The notes under the pieces: model-generated
What the model saw: only the letters and a program-made list of their open reading frames with translations
What the model was told of the DNA's origin: nothing
Database searches by the model: none
Program-made: the position numbers and the translations under genes
Assembly (NCBI RefSeq): GCF_900455735.1
Contig: NZ_UAUI01000010.1
Span: 1 to 64,000, forward strand
DNA: 64,000 bases
DNA from: Rhodococcus wratislaviensis
Lineage (GTDB): Bacteria > Actinomycetota > Actinomycetes > Mycobacteriales > Mycobacteriaceae
Reading direction: 5' to 3'
Shown: one piece after another, positions 11,106 through 19,425 of the stretch
How the letters are laid out: every line of letters starts with the position of its first letter
Numbering within the stretch: the stretch's first letter is position 1

Positions 11106-12383
11106 ATGCGGACTCCCTCGCGACTCCTGGGCGCCGGCGCGGTCCTCCTCTGCTTGCTGGCGCCCGCCACCGGCGCGCAGGCCGCCCCACTCCCCGACGA
11201 CTTCCTGTGGGGTGTGGCGACGTCCGGCTTCCAATCGGAGGGCTCCTCGCCCGACAGCAACTGGCGGCGGTATTCCGACTCCGGACGGACCCACGACGCG
11301 ATCGGCAACTCCGTCGACTTCCGTCACCGGTACACCGAGGACATCACCCGCGCCGCGGACCTGGGTGTCGACGTCTTCCGGTTCGGCGTCGAATGGGCCC
11401 GCCTGCAGCCCGCCCCGGGCGTGTGGGACGAGACGGAGCTGCGGTACTACGACGACGTCGTCCACGAGATCACCAGCCGCGGGATGACCCCGATGATCAC
11501 GCTCGACCACTGGGTGTATCCGGGGTGGGTCGCCGATCAGGGTGGCTGGGCCAACCCGGACACCGTCGACGACTGGCTCGCGAACGCGCAGAAGGTGATC
11601 GAACGCTACTCGGGTCTCGGCGCGCTCTGGATCACGATCAACGAGCCGACCGTGTACGTGCAGAAGGAGCTGACGTTCGGCGGCATCGGCCCCGACCGGG
11701 CCCCGCAGATGCTCGACCGGCTCGTCGAGGTCCACCGCCGCGCCTACGATCTCATCCACGAGAACGATCCGGGCGCCCGGGTGAGCAGCAACCTCGCGTA
11801 CGTCCCGGCCGCCATGGACGCGCTCGACGCCACCTTCGTCGACCGGGTCCGCGACAAGCTCGACTTCCTCGGCGTCGACTACTACTACGGCCTCTCCCTC
11901 GACAACCTCACCGCAGTACACGCGATCACCGACGACTTCTACGACATCAACCCCCAGCCGGACGGCATCTACCACGCCCTGATGCGGTACACCCGCGAGT
12001 TTCCGGGACTGCCGCTGTACGTCGTGGAGAACGGCATGCCCACCGACGACGGGAAACCGCGACCGGACGGCTACACCCGGTCCGATCACCTCCGCGACCA
12101 CGTCTACTGGATGGAACGGGCGCGGGCGGACGGCGCCCCGGTGATCGGATACAACTACTGGTCGATCACCGACAACTACGAGTGGGGCACGTTCCGTCCC
12201 CGGTTCGGTTTGTTCACCGTCGACGCGCTGACCGATCCCGCCCTCACCCGGCGACCGACCGATGCGGTGACCACCTACCGGGACCTCGTCGCGAACGGGC
12301 TGCCGCCCGGCTACGAACCCGAACGCCGTGCCGGTGCCTGTTCCCTCGTCAATCCGCCGCTCAGCTGCACCGATCCCCCGTAG
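11106..12383 (+). CDS. Secreted family GH1 beta-glycosidase
   Basis: A 425-aa glycoside hydrolase family 1 enzyme with an N-terminal Sec signal peptide (MRTPSRLLGAGAVLLCLLA, likely cleaved after AQAA). The mature part begins PLPDDFLWGVATSGFQSEG, the classic GH1 opening. The acid/base Glu is in WITINEPTVY and the nucleophile Glu in LYVVENGMP; the aglycone-site YEWGTFRPRFGLF block follows near the end. Retaining hydrolysis of beta-glucosides or similar sugars outside the membrane is expected; the exact sugar cannot be read. Most GH1 enzymes are cytoplasmic and about 450 aa, so the export signal is the notable part. The C-terminus ends in a short Cys-containing tail (ACSLVNPPLSCTDPP) that could form a disulfide. 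Confidence 0.9.
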   Translation: MRTPSRLLGAGAVLLCLLAPATGAQAAPLPDDFLWGVATSGFQSEGSSPDSNWRRYSDSGRTHDAIGNSVDFRHRYTEDITRAADLGVDVFRFGVEWARLQPAPGVWDETELRYYDDVVHEITSRGMTPMITLDHWVYPGWVADQGGWANPDTVDDWLANAQKVIERYSGLGALWITINEPTVYVQKELTFGGIGPDRAPQMLDRLVEVHRRAYDLIHENDPGARVSSNLAYVPAAMDALDATFVDRVRDKLDFLGVDYYYGLSLDNLTAVHAITDDFYDINPQPDGIYHALMRYTREFPGLPLYVVENGMPTDDGKPRPDGYTRSDHLRDHVYWMERARADGAPVIGYNYWSITDNYEWGTFRPRFGLFTVDALTDPALTRRPTDAVTTYRDLVANGLPPGYEPERRAGACSLVNPPLSCTDPP

Positions 12384-12420
12384 CAGGGTGTGCTGCCGCG
12401 GCGCGTCGTACCATCACCTG

Positions 12421-13050
12421 GTGTCGTGGCAGATGTGGTGTGCAGTGCTCGGGGCCTCGTGCGTGATCAGTCTGTCCCCGGGTGCCGGCGCGATCGCGTC
12501 GATGGCCACGGGGATGAGGTTCGGGCTGCGGCGCGGCTACTGGAACATCGCGGGTCTCCAGCTGGGGTTGCTGCTGCAGATCGCGGTGGTCGCCGCCGGA
12601 CTCGGGGCGCTGCTCGCGAACTCGACACTCGCGTTCACGGTGATCAAGTGGTTCGGCGTCGCGTACCTGGTGTATCTGGGCGTCCGCCAGTGGCGGGCGA
12701 GCGCGACCGATGTGTCCGGCGTCGACGGCGAGGTCGCCGAGACCAGCGGTCCGGTGATGACGTTGCGCGGCTTCCTGGTCAATGCCAGCAACCCGAAGGC
12801 CGTCGTCTTCATGCTGGCCGTGCTGCCGCAGTTCATCACCCCGTCGGCGCCGCTGCTCCCCCAGTACCTGATCATCGCCGCCACCATGGTCGCGGTCGAC
12901 GTCGTCGTCATGACCGGCTACACCGGTCTGGCGTCGAAGGTCCTGCGGCTGATGCGCTCGCCACGCCAGCAGCGCGCCACCAACCGCACGTTCTCCGGAT
13001 TGTTCTTCGTGGCGGCCACATTCCTGGCGACAGTCCGCCGCGCCGTCTGA
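12421..13050 (+). CDS. LysE/RhtB-family amino-acid exporter
   Basis: A 209-aa inner-membrane protein of the LysE/RhtB translocator family, which exports amino acids or related metabolites by proton antiport. The signature is near the start: VISLSPGAGAIASMATGMRFG, followed by RGYWNIAGLQLG; later come VKWFGVAYLVYLG-like and FLVNASNPKAVVFMLAVLPQF segments, all diagnostic of the family. Five to six hydrophobic helices are visible. The GTG start at 12421 is preceded by TACCAT about 6 nt upstream, consistent with a leaderless transcript; the frame is open further upstream into the GH1 gene tail but that part is shadow. It converges on nadC across the IS element. Confidence 0.9.
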   Translation: MSWQMWCAVLGASCVISLSPGAGAIASMATGMRFGLRRGYWNIAGLQLGLLLQIAVVAAGLGALLANSTLAFTVIKWFGVAYLVYLGVRQWRASATDVSGVDGEVAETSGPVMTLRGFLVNASNPKAVVFMLAVLPQFITPSAPLLPQYLIIAATMVAVDVVVMTGYTGLASKVLRLMRSPRQQRATNRTFSGLFFVAATFLATVRRAV

Positions 13051-13080
13051 CCCGTGAGTACTTGTTAACCGCGGGCGGTT

Positions 13081-14412
13081 TGTTGAGTCTGGGGACATGT
13101 GAGACAGATGATGTCTACCCAGATGTGAGACACGCTGCCGTCGACGAGGTGTGAGGCACCTGACTGGTCGTGAACTTGGTTCATGACCGGAACGGATGCC
13201 GTCATGGACCTGCTACACGCCCTGCTGGTGCTCGCCCACGCCACCGGCGCCGACATGTTCGACGGGAACTTCGCCCGCTGGTGCGCCGACCACGGGATCT
13301 CCCGCGCCACCGCCTACCGACACAAGAAACGGATCGAGGAGGAGGGCCGGTGGACCACCCGGTCCCGCCGGCCCACCTCCTGCCCACACGCCACCCCACT
13401 ACCGGTCGAGATCGAAATCGTGCGGCTCCGCCTGAACCTGCCCCACCACGAGCGCGGCGCCGACACCATCGCCTACCACCTGCAGGCCGTCGCCGACAAA
13501 CACCACTGGGCCGCCGAGGGCTGGACCATCCCGTCCCGGGCCACGATCAACACGATCCTCTCCCGCTACGACCTGGTGATCCCGGAACCGAAGAAACGCC
13601 CGAAATCGTCGTACCGCCGGTTCTGCTACCGCAACCCCCGCGACTGCTACCAGATCGACGCCACCCAGGTCCGGTTGGCCACCGGCGAGAAGGTCGTCGT
13701 CTTCGAGGTCCTCGACGACTGCACCCGCACCCTGGTCGCCACCCGGGTCGCGGACGCCGAGACCGCCGCCGGGGCGATCGCGGCGATCACCGCCGCGTTC
13801 ACCGGCTTCGGGATCCCGGCGTTGGTGCTCGCCGACAACGGCAGCGCGTTCACCTCCCGCCGCACCAAGGGCGGCATCTCCGGCTTCACCCGGGTCGTGG
13901 AGCAGGCCGGGGCCCGGCTGATCCACTCCACCCCGTATCACCCGCAGACCTGCGGGAAGGTCGAACGCCACCACCGCACCTTCAAGCAATGGTTGGCCGC
14001 ACGGCCCACCACCGCGGCCACCACCGCCGAACTGCAGCAACTGTGCGAGACCTACCAGCGGTTCTACAACACCGAACGCCCGCACAGCGCCGTCAAGATG
14101 CCACCGCTGCAGGCCTGGCGGGATGCGGCGATCCACGGTGGGCCACAGCACCTTCCGATCCAACACGACGCCACCGTGCACGCCCTGGTCGTCTCCTCCA
14201 CCGGCACCGTGTGCGTCGACTCCCGCGCCCGCCTGAGCGTCGGCCGAAAGATGGCCGGGCAGACCGTCACCCTGCTGCGCGACGACGACCACGTCACCGC
14301 CTACACCACCGACGGCGACGTGATCGGCCACCTACACCTCGACCACACCAAGCGCTACCAAGGCAAACTCCGCCCCGCCTAAAATCTGTCTCACATCTAC
14401 GTAGACAGCACA
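13081..14412 (+). mobile_element. Complete IS481-family insertion sequence, 1332 bp
   Basis: One intact DDE transposase gene is bounded by 29-bp imperfect inverted ends (13081-13109 and 14384-14412), both starting TGT and sharing the block ATGTGAGACAGAT; 21 of 29 positions agree. Exact 14-bp direct repeats AACCGCGGGCGGTT flank it at 13067-13080 and 14413-14426, which I read as the target duplication. Internal copies of TGTGAGACA near the left end (13124-13132, and TGTGAGGCA at 13150-13158) may be extra transposase sites. The perfect duplication and intact gene suggest a recent insertion. Confidence 0.93.
13183..14382 (+). CDS. IS481-family DDE transposase
   Basis: A 399-aa transposase in one frame. 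The N-terminal ~60 residues form a helix-turn-helix (WCADHGISRATAYRHKKR). The integrase-core (rve) catalytic triad is readable: Asp159 in YQIDATQVRL, Asp218 in VLADNGSAF, and Glu261 in GKVERHHRTF, followed by the YNTERPHSA block typical of IS481/IS3 relatives. The C-terminal part has a small beta-rich domain (VSSTGTVCVDSRARLSVGR). All catalytic residues are intact, so it may be active. ATG at 13183 is the longest reasonable start; ATG at 13204 is possible. There is no sign of the two-ORF frameshift arrangement used by IS3. Confidence 0.95.
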   Translation: MTGTDAVMDLLHALLVLAHATGADMFDGNFARWCADHGISRATAYRHKKRIEEEGRWTTRSRRPTSCPHATPLPVEIEIVRLRLNLPHHERGADTIAYHLQAVADKHHWAAEGWTIPSRATINTILSRYDLVIPEPKKRPKSSYRRFCYRNPRDCYQIDATQVRLATGEKVVVFEVLDDCTRTLVATRVADAETAAGAIAAITAAFTGFGIPALVLADNGSAFTSRRTKGGISGFTRVVEQAGARLIHSTPYHPQTCGKVERHHRTFKQWLAARPTTAATTAELQQLCETYQRFYNTERPHSAVKMPPLQAWRDAAIHGGPQHLPIQHDATVHALVVSSTGTVCVDSRARLSVGRKMAGQTVTLLRDDDHVTAYTTDGDVIGHLHLDHTKRYQGKLRPA

Positions 14413-14447
14413 AACCGCGGGCGGTTGATAAGTACTCACGGGTGGGG

Positions 14448-15320
14448 TCACATGTCGAGGCCGAGATCCAGCACGGTGACGGAATGGGTGAGCGCACCGA
14501 CCGCGAGGTAGTCGACTCCGGTGCCGGCGTACTCGGCCGCGACGTCCAGCGTGAGACCACCCGACGACTCCAGCTTGGTGCCGGGGGCGTTCGCGTCACG
14601 GCGTTGCACGGCGATCTGCGTCTGCCACAGCGGGAAGTTGTCGAGCAGCACCAGTTCGACGTTCTCGGCCAGCACCTCGTCTAGCTGCTCGAGGCTGTCG
14701 ACCTCCACCTCGCACTCGATGTCCGGTGCCGCCGCGCGCACGGCCCGCAGCGCCGCCACGACCGAACCGGCAGCCGCGACGTGGTTGTCCTTGATCAGTG
14801 CCGCGTCGCCGAGGCCCATGCGGTGATTGACGCCGCCGCCCACCCGGACGGCGTACTTCTGCAGGCCGCGCAGTCCCGGCAGTGTCTTGCGACTGTCGCG
14901 GATCTTCGCCACGGTGCCGTCGACCGCGTCCACCCAGGCGGACGTCGCGGTGGCGATGCCGGACAGGTGGCACACCAGGTTGAGCATCGTCCGCTCCGCG
15001 GTGAGCAGCCCCTGCGTCGGCGCGGTCACCGTCAGCACGGCCTGGCCGGGCGCGACCCGGGTACCGTCGGCGACCCGGTCGAGAACCTGGTAGCGGCCCG
15101 CGCCGATCACTTCGTCGAGCACCAGCAGTCCCACGTCGAGGCCGGCGACGGTCCCGTGCGCACGGGAGACCACGGACGCCTTGGCCACCGCGTCGGCCGG
15201 GACCGTGGACGACGACGTCACGTCCGGTCCGTACCGCAGGTCCTCGTCCAGGGCGAGACGCACGAGCGCACGCACCTCGTCCGCGTCCAGACCGTCGGGA
15301 AGGACATGGTCGGACATCAC
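14448..15320 (-). CDS. nadC: Quinolinate phosphoribosyltransferase (nicotinate-nucleotide pyrophosphorylase)
   Basis: Third enzyme of de novo NAD synthesis: quinolinate plus PRPP gives nicotinate mononucleotide, CO2 and PPi. The 290-aa protein has an N-terminal alpha/beta sandwich (DLRYGPDVTSSSTVPAD) and a barrel with the substrate residues in ERTMLNLVCHLSGIAT, KIRDSRKTLPGLRGLQKYAVRVGGG-type segment split over the barrel, HRMGLGDAALIKDNH, and ESSGGLTLD near the end. The GTG overlaps the nadB stop (GTGA), with an ATG one codon later as alternative. It is the last gene of the nadABC operon and is followed at once by the palindromic repeat interrupted by the IS. Confidence 0.96.
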   Translation of the reverse strand: MMSDHVLPDGLDADEVRALVRLALDEDLRYGPDVTSSSTVPADAVAKASVVSRAHGTVAGLDVGLLVLDEVIGAGRYQVLDRVADGTRVAPGQAVLTVTAPTQGLLTAERTMLNLVCHLSGIATATSAWVDAVDGTVAKIRDSRKTLPGLRGLQKYAVRVGGGVNHRMGLGDAALIKDNHVAAAGSVVAALRAVRAAAPDIECEVEVDSLEQLDEVLAENVELVLLDNFPLWQTQIAVQRRDANAPGTKLESSGGLTLDVAAEYAGTGVDYLAVGALTHSVTVLDLGLDM

Positions 15321-16885
15321 CGCACTCCTGTCAGTTGGGGTTCGAGAAGCTCGAGTTCACCGTCGCGCAGGCGAACGTGCGTGCTGCGACGCCACTCGTC
15401 GGACGTCTGCGGGTAGTCGCTGCGGGTGTGGCATCCGCGACTTTCGGTCCGCGCAGCTGCCGCGAGTACCAGCGCAGACGCCGTCAGGGTCAGCGCGGCG
15501 TCTTCGAGCGCGGTCTCCCCCTCGGGCACCGTGCGCGGTGCACCGGACAGGGCGGCGGCCACCGCCTCGAGGCCGGCACCGTCCCGGACGACGGAGGCGT
15601 TGCCGGTCATCAACTGCTGCACCAAGTCCCGCGGTGCGGACGGCAGCGCCCGCCGCTCGGGGTCGGTCGCCTCGACGCGGAGGCCGGCGCGTTCGGCGGC
15701 CGCGGCGCCGACCCGCTCGCCGACCACCAGGCCCTCGAGGAGACTGTTGGAGGCCAGCCGGTTCGCTCCGTGCAGCCCGGTCCGGGCCACCTCCCCCGCC
15801 GCGTAGAGGCCGGGGACGGCGGTCCGTCCGTCGACGTCGGTGGCCACTCCGCCGCACGAGTAGTGCGCGGCGGGTGCGACCGGGATCAGCTGTTCGCGCG
15901 GATCGATTCCGGCTTCCAGGCAGGATGCCGTCACGGTCGGGAACCGCTGCGCGAACCCGGACAGGTGACGCGCGTCGAGGTAGACGTGGTCGTGACCCAG
16001 TTCCCGAAGCCTCGACGCGATCGCCCGCGACACGACGTCGCGGGGGGCGAGGTCGCCGCGCGGATGCACGCCGGCGGTCACCGAATCGCCGTTCGCGTCG
16101 ACGAGAATCGCGCCCTCGCCGCGGACGGCCTCGCTGATCAGCGGGCGCCGTCCGAGACCGCCGGGGGTGAACAGGACGGTCGGGTGGAACTGCACGAACT
16201 CGAGATCGGCGACGGCCGCGCCCGCGTCCAGCGCGAGAGCGATGCCGTCCGCGGTGGCTCCGGGCGGGTTGGTACTGCAGGCGTACAGCTGCCCGAGTCC
16301 GCCGGTTGCCAGGAGGACGGCCGGTGTGTGGACGACGCCGAGTCCGCGCGGCGAGTCCACGAGCACGCCGGTGACGCCGCGCGCATCGGTGAGCACGCGT
16401 ACGGCGCAACTGTCGAACAGGACGGGAAGCCCGGCGGCACCCAGGGCGCGCTGCACCTCCGCGCCCGTGGCGTCCCCGCCGGCATGGATGATCCGCCGGG
16501 TGCTGTGCCCGCCCTCGCGGGTGCGCGAGACGGCGCCGTCGCGGCCGCGGTCGAACACCGCACCCAGATCGGTCAACGCGGCCACGGCATCACGGCCGCC
16601 CGCCACGATCGACCGGACGGTGTCCTCGTCGCACAGACCCACCCCGGCCTCGCAGGTGTCGGCGACGTGTGACTCCACCGAATCGGTGACGGCGTCACCC
16701 ACCACCGCGATACCGCCCTGCGCGTACTGCGTCGCGGTGTCCGTCGCCCCACCCTTGCTGACGGTGAGCACGGTCAGTCCGCGCAGCGAGGCGGTGCGTG
16801 CGGCCGTCAGTCCGGCCACACCACCGCCCACGACCACGAGGTCGGCGTGCTCTTCCCAGGAAATCCCCCGGGCCGGGCTGCTCAC
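15317..16885 (-). CDS. nadB: L-aspartate oxidase
   Basis: FAD enzyme (522 aa) that oxidises L-aspartate to iminoaspartate, which NadA condenses to quinolinate. It belongs to the succinate dehydrogenase/fumarate reductase flavoprotein family: dinucleotide-binding [19 protein letters not shown] at the N-terminus, the [11 protein letters not shown] flavin loop, the active-site block VQFHPTVLF, the [21 protein letters not shown] signature, and [13 protein letters not shown] near the C-terminus. The residue after the flavin-loop motif is not the SdhA histidine, as expected for a non-covalently bound FAD. The GTG start overlaps the nadA stop; the frame stays open upstream through nadA, but those residues are shadow. 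Confidence 0.96.
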   Translation of the reverse strand: MSSPARGISWEEHADLVVVGGGVAGLTAARTASLRGLTVLTVSKGGATDTATQYAQGGIAVVGDAVTDSVESHVADTCEAGVGLCDEDTVRSIVAGGRDAVAALTDLGAVFDRGRDGAVSRTREGGHSTRRIIHAGGDATGAEVQRALGAAGLPVLFDSCAVRVLTDARGVTGVLVDSPRGLGVVHTPAVLLATGGLGQLYACSTNPPGATADGIALALDAGAAVADLEFVQFHPTVLFTPGGLGRRPLISEAVRGEGAILVDANGDSVTAGVHPRGDLAPRDVVSRAIASRLRELGHDHVYLDARHLSGFAQRFPTVTASCLEAGIDPREQLIPVAPAAHYSCGGVATDVDGRTAVPGLYAAGEVARTGLHGANRLASNSLLEGLVVGERVGAAAAERAGLRVEATDPERRALPSAPRDLVQQLMTGNASVVRDGAGLEAVAAALSGAPRTVPEGETALEDAALTLTASALVLAAAARTESRGCHTRSDYPQTSDEWRRSTHVRLRDGELELLEPQLTGVR

Positions 16886-17919
16886 TCGCCGCCGCCCGGG
16901 TTTCCGATCTCGATCATGCGCTGCACCGACTTGCGGGCACGCTCCGCGGTCGCGAGATCGACGTGAACCTCGTCCTTGCCCTCGAGCAGGCAGCGGAGCA
17001 GGGCCGCGGGGGTGATCATCTTCATGTACGGGCACGACGCGCGGTCGTTGACGGCCTGGAAGTCGACCTCCGGCGCCGCCTTGCGCAGCTGGTGCAGCAT
17101 TCCGACCTCGGTGGCCACGAGAACCTGCTTCGCCCCGGTCGCGCGGGCGGCGTCGAGCATGCCGCCGGTCGAGAGGATCTTCACCTTGTCCTCGGGCACG
17201 AACCCTTCGCCGGCCAGGTAGAGGGCCGAGGTGGCGCAGCCGCATTCGGGGTGCACGAACAGTTCGGCACCGGGGTGCGCCTTGGCCTGCGCGGTGAGCT
17301 CGTCGCCGTTGATGCCGGCGTGGACGTGGCACTCACCCGCCCAGATCTGCATGTTCTTGCGGCCGGTGACGCGCTTGACGTGGGCGCCGAGGAACTGGTC
17401 GGGCAGGAACAGGACCTCACGGTCGGGGTCGATCGACGCGACCACGTCGACGGCGTTGGACGACGTGCAGCAGATGTCCGTCAGCCCCTTCACCTCGGCG
17501 GTGGTGTTGACGTACGACACAACGACGGCGTCGGGGAACTCCGCCTTCCACTCACGAAGCTGATCGGCGTTGATCGAGTCGGCGAGCGAGCAGCCGGCGC
17601 GCTCGTCCGGGATCAGCACGGTCTTGGCGGGGCTGAGGATCTTCGCGGTCTCGGCCATGAAGTGCACGCCGCAGAACACGATGGTGTCCTCGGGGGCCTC
17701 GGCCGCGATGCGCGAGAGTGCCAGGGAGTCGCCGACGTGGTCGGCCACATCCTGGATGGCGGGCAACTGATAGTTGTGCGCAAGGAGGGTCGCTCCCCGC
17801 TCACGTGCCAGCCGTTTGATCTCGGCAGCCCACTCTTCGCTCGCCTCGACGCCCGCGTAACCGCCGGGACCGTCCTGAATCTGCGGGTTGGTACCCGCCC
17901 ACAACGTCGTGGTCGTCAT
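16882..17919 (-). CDS. nadA: Quinolinate synthase
   Basis: 4Fe-4S enzyme that condenses iminoaspartate with dihydroxyacetone phosphate to quinolinate. The 345-aa protein has the three pseudo-repeat NadA architecture. Cluster-ligand cysteines are in IVFCGVHFM, in the [11 protein letters not shown] region, and in [32 protein letters not shown] is the typical first substrate segment. The start at 17919 ([11 protein letters not shown]) has an AAGGAG ribosome binding site; five further codons upstream form a GTG alternative. First gene of nadABC, divergent from the Nudix regulator, with an operator in the 78-base gap. Confidence 0.96.
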   Translation of the reverse strand: MTTTTLWAGTNPQIQDGPGGYAGVEASEEWAAEIKRLARERGATLLAHNYQLPAIQDVADHVGDSLALSRIAAEAPEDTIVFCGVHFMAETAKILSPAKTVLIPDERAGCSLADSINADQLREWKAEFPDAVVVSYVNTTAEVKGLTDICCTSSNAVDVVASIDPDREVLFLPDQFLGAHVKRVTGRKNMQIWAGECHVHAGINGDELTAQAKAHPGAELFVHPECGCATSALYLAGEGFVPEDKVKILSTGGMLDAARATGAKQVLVATEVGMLHQLRKAAPEVDFQAVNDRASCPYMKMITPAALLRCLLEGKDEVHVDLATAERARKSVQRMIEIGNPGGGE

Positions 17920-17974
17920 GGCTTGCTCCTTCACCGTGAACTCGGGCGGGCTGGCCCGAATTTCCGCAATCGAG

Positions 17975-17997
17975 GTTTTCGACTTAGGATCGAAAAC
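17975..17997. promoter_or_regulatory. NrtR-type operator between nadA and the Nudix regulator
   Basis: Perfect inverted repeat GTTTTCGA (17975-17982), a 7-base spacer, then TCGAAAAC (17990-17997), ending one base before the nrtR ATG. A site at this position would block transcription start of the regulator itself and probably the divergent nadABC promoter. No other copy was noticed in the window. Confidence 0.8.
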
Positions 17998-18723
17998 ATG
18001 CCCAATAGTAACACCACGCATGAAGTGCTTACCGCGGTGTTCCAGGTTCGCAACTTCCCCGACCACATCACCGCAGGTCAAAGCGGTGATGCGCGTCACG
18101 CCGGTGAGCTCGCCGTGCTGCTGTGGCAACGGGCCCTCGATCCCCAGGCGGGCGCCTGGTCACTGCCCGGCGGATTGCTCCACGAGGACGAGGACCTCAC
18201 CACGTCCGCGCGACGCCAGCTGGCCGAGAAGGTGGACGTGCAGGAGGTCTCCCACCTCGAGCAGCTGTCGGTGTTCAGCGATCCGCATCGAGTGCCCGGT
18301 CCGCGCACCATCGCGTCGACCTTCCTCGGGCTCGTCCCGCTCCCCGCCGATCCGCAGCTGCCGCCGGACACCGCGTGGCATCCGGTGTCCGCGCTGCCCG
18401 AGACGGCGTTCGATCACGGCACCGTCGTCCGGCACGCCCGGACCCGCCTCGCGGCCAAGCTCTCCTACACCAACATCGCGTTCGGCTTGGCCCCCGACGA
18501 GTTCTCCATGTCGACGCTGCGTGAAATCTACTGCGCCGCACTCGGGTACCAGGTGGATGCGACCAACCTCCAGCGCGTCCTCGGACGACGTGGGGTGCTG
18601 ACTCCCACCGGGAACACGGCGCCATCGGGCCGCACCGGCGGGCGTCCGGCGGCCCTCTACCGGTTCACCGACTCCACCCTGCGGGTGACGGACGAGTTCG
18701 CGGCACTTCGACCACCGAGCTGA
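17998..18723 (+). CDS. nrtR: Nudix-domain transcriptional regulator of NAD synthesis (NrtR/NdnR type)
   Basis: A 241-aa regulator: N-terminal Nudix-like domain (residues ~10-145) and a C-terminal winged helix ([22 protein letters not shown] and GRPAALYRF). The Nudix box starting GLLHEDED is degenerate: the core RExxEExG reads RQLAEKVD, so two metal-binding glutamates and the glycine are changed. That is the pattern of NrtR proteins that sense ADP-ribose or a related NAD metabolite without hydrolysing it. It is divergent from nadABC and abuts a palindromic operator, which strongly supports a role as NAD-synthesis repressor, as for NdnR of Corynebacterium. The ATG directly follows the operator with no ribosome binding site, suggesting a leaderless message. 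M. tuberculosis Rv1593c occupies the same place. Confidence 0.9.
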   Translation: MPNSNTTHEVLTAVFQVRNFPDHITAGQSGDARHAGELAVLLWQRALDPQAGAWSLPGGLLHEDEDLTTSARRQLAEKVDVQEVSHLEQLSVFSDPHRVPGPRTIASTFLGLVPLPADPQLPPDTAWHPVSALPETAFDHGTVVRHARTRLAAKLSYTNIAFGLAPDEFSMSTLREIYCAALGYQVDATNLQRVLGRRGVLTPTGNTAPSGRTGGRPAALYRFTDSTLRVTDEFAALRPPS

Positions 18724-18742
18724 CTCCGCACGTCGGGCCGCC

Positions 18743-19342
18743 TCACCCCTGGACGAGACCCCGCCAGAACGTGTCCGATGCGGCGGTGACGACCTCGTCC
18801 ACGGGCGCGCCGTCGAGCATCCCGCCTGCGGCGAGGGTCGCGATCCCGTGGAACGTCGCGAACGCGACGAGGGCGATGCGCGAGGCGTCCCCGGGTCCGA
18901 TGTCGCCCGCGGCCTGGGCTTCGGTGACGATCCGGACCGTCAGGTCCATCGAGGCGTGGCCGGCCTCCACCACCTGGGAGGCGGCTCCGGGCGCGTGTTT
19001 GTTGCCGTACATCAGGGCCAGCAACTCCCGATGTGCGAGTGCGAAGCTCACGTAGGCACCGGCGAGCGCGGCGAAGCGGGCCCGGGCGTGCGGTTCCGCC
19101 TCCTCGACCGCGCGTTCGAGGGCGGCGGTGAGGCGCAGGAAGCCGGACTCCGCGAGTGCGTCGAGCAGCGCCTGACGGTCCCGGAAGTGCTTGCTGGGTG
19201 CGGCGTGGCTGACCCCGGCCTCGCGGGCGAGCTGCCGCAGGGAGAGTCCGTCGACGCCGTCCTTCTCGAGCGTGCTCTCGGCGCGCGCGAGCAGCACCCG
19301 GCGGAGACTCCCGTGGTGGTAGGGCTGTTCGGCGACGGGCAT
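18743..19342 (-). CDS. TetR/AcrR-family repressor, divergent from an SDR gene
   Basis: A 199-aa TetR regulator. The N-terminal helix-turn-helix is visible as GLSLRQLAREAGVSHAAPSKHFRDRQALLDAL, and the C-terminal ligand domain resembles the TetR_C_13 type (RFAALAGAYVSFALAHRELLALMYG). It is transcribed away from the SDR gene; a 19-bp palindrome in the gap is its likely operator, so it probably represses both itself and the SDR gene. The inducer is unknown. Its stop is 19 bases from the nrtR stop, tail to tail. Confidence 0.9.
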   Translation of the reverse strand: MPVAEQPYHHGSLRRVLLARAESTLEKDGVDGLSLRQLAREAGVSHAAPSKHFRDRQALLDALAESGFLRLTAALERAVEEAEPHARARFAALAGAYVSFALAHRELLALMYGNKHAPGAASQVVEAGHASMDLTVRIVTEAQAAGDIGPGDASRIALVAFATFHGIATLAAGGMLDGAPVDEVVTAASDTFWRGLVQG

Positions 19343-19360
19343 GCCGCCAGCCTAGCAAGA

Positions 19361-19379
19361 TGTTGTCATTGACTACATA
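19361..19379. promoter_or_regulatory. 19-bp TetR operator between the TetR and SDR genes
   Basis: ATGTTGTCATTGACTACAT: the outer blocks ATGT/ACAT and inner blocks GTCA/TGAC pair perfectly, leaving three unpaired single bases. A second TGACTACAT half-site follows at 19389-19397. It is 18 bases before the TetR start codon and 46 before the SDR start. Confidence 0.65.
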
Positions 19380-19425
19380 GATGGCACTGACTACATTCGA
19401 GGACACCCCACCGCTAGGAGCAGAC

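Larger units (their letters stand above)
13051..14442. repeat. Palindromic 3'-end repeat, copy A, split by the IS element
   Basis: Left part 13051-13080 and right part 14413-14442. Removing the IS (13081-14412) and one copy of the duplicated 14 bases rebuilds a 46-bp hairpin, CCCGTGAGTACTT... to ...AAGTACTCACGGG, of the same type as those at 25511-25560 and 38208-38255. Read on the minus strand it has the same polarity as the other two copies. It originally lay between convergent lysE and nadC, directly after the nadC stop. Confidence 0.85.

Noticed and set aside
13170-14684. A second long frame overlapping the transposase that might indicate a frameshift product
   Set aside because: The transposase is complete with all catalytic residues in one frame and no slippery heptamer was seen; the other frame is Arg/Pro-rich shadow.
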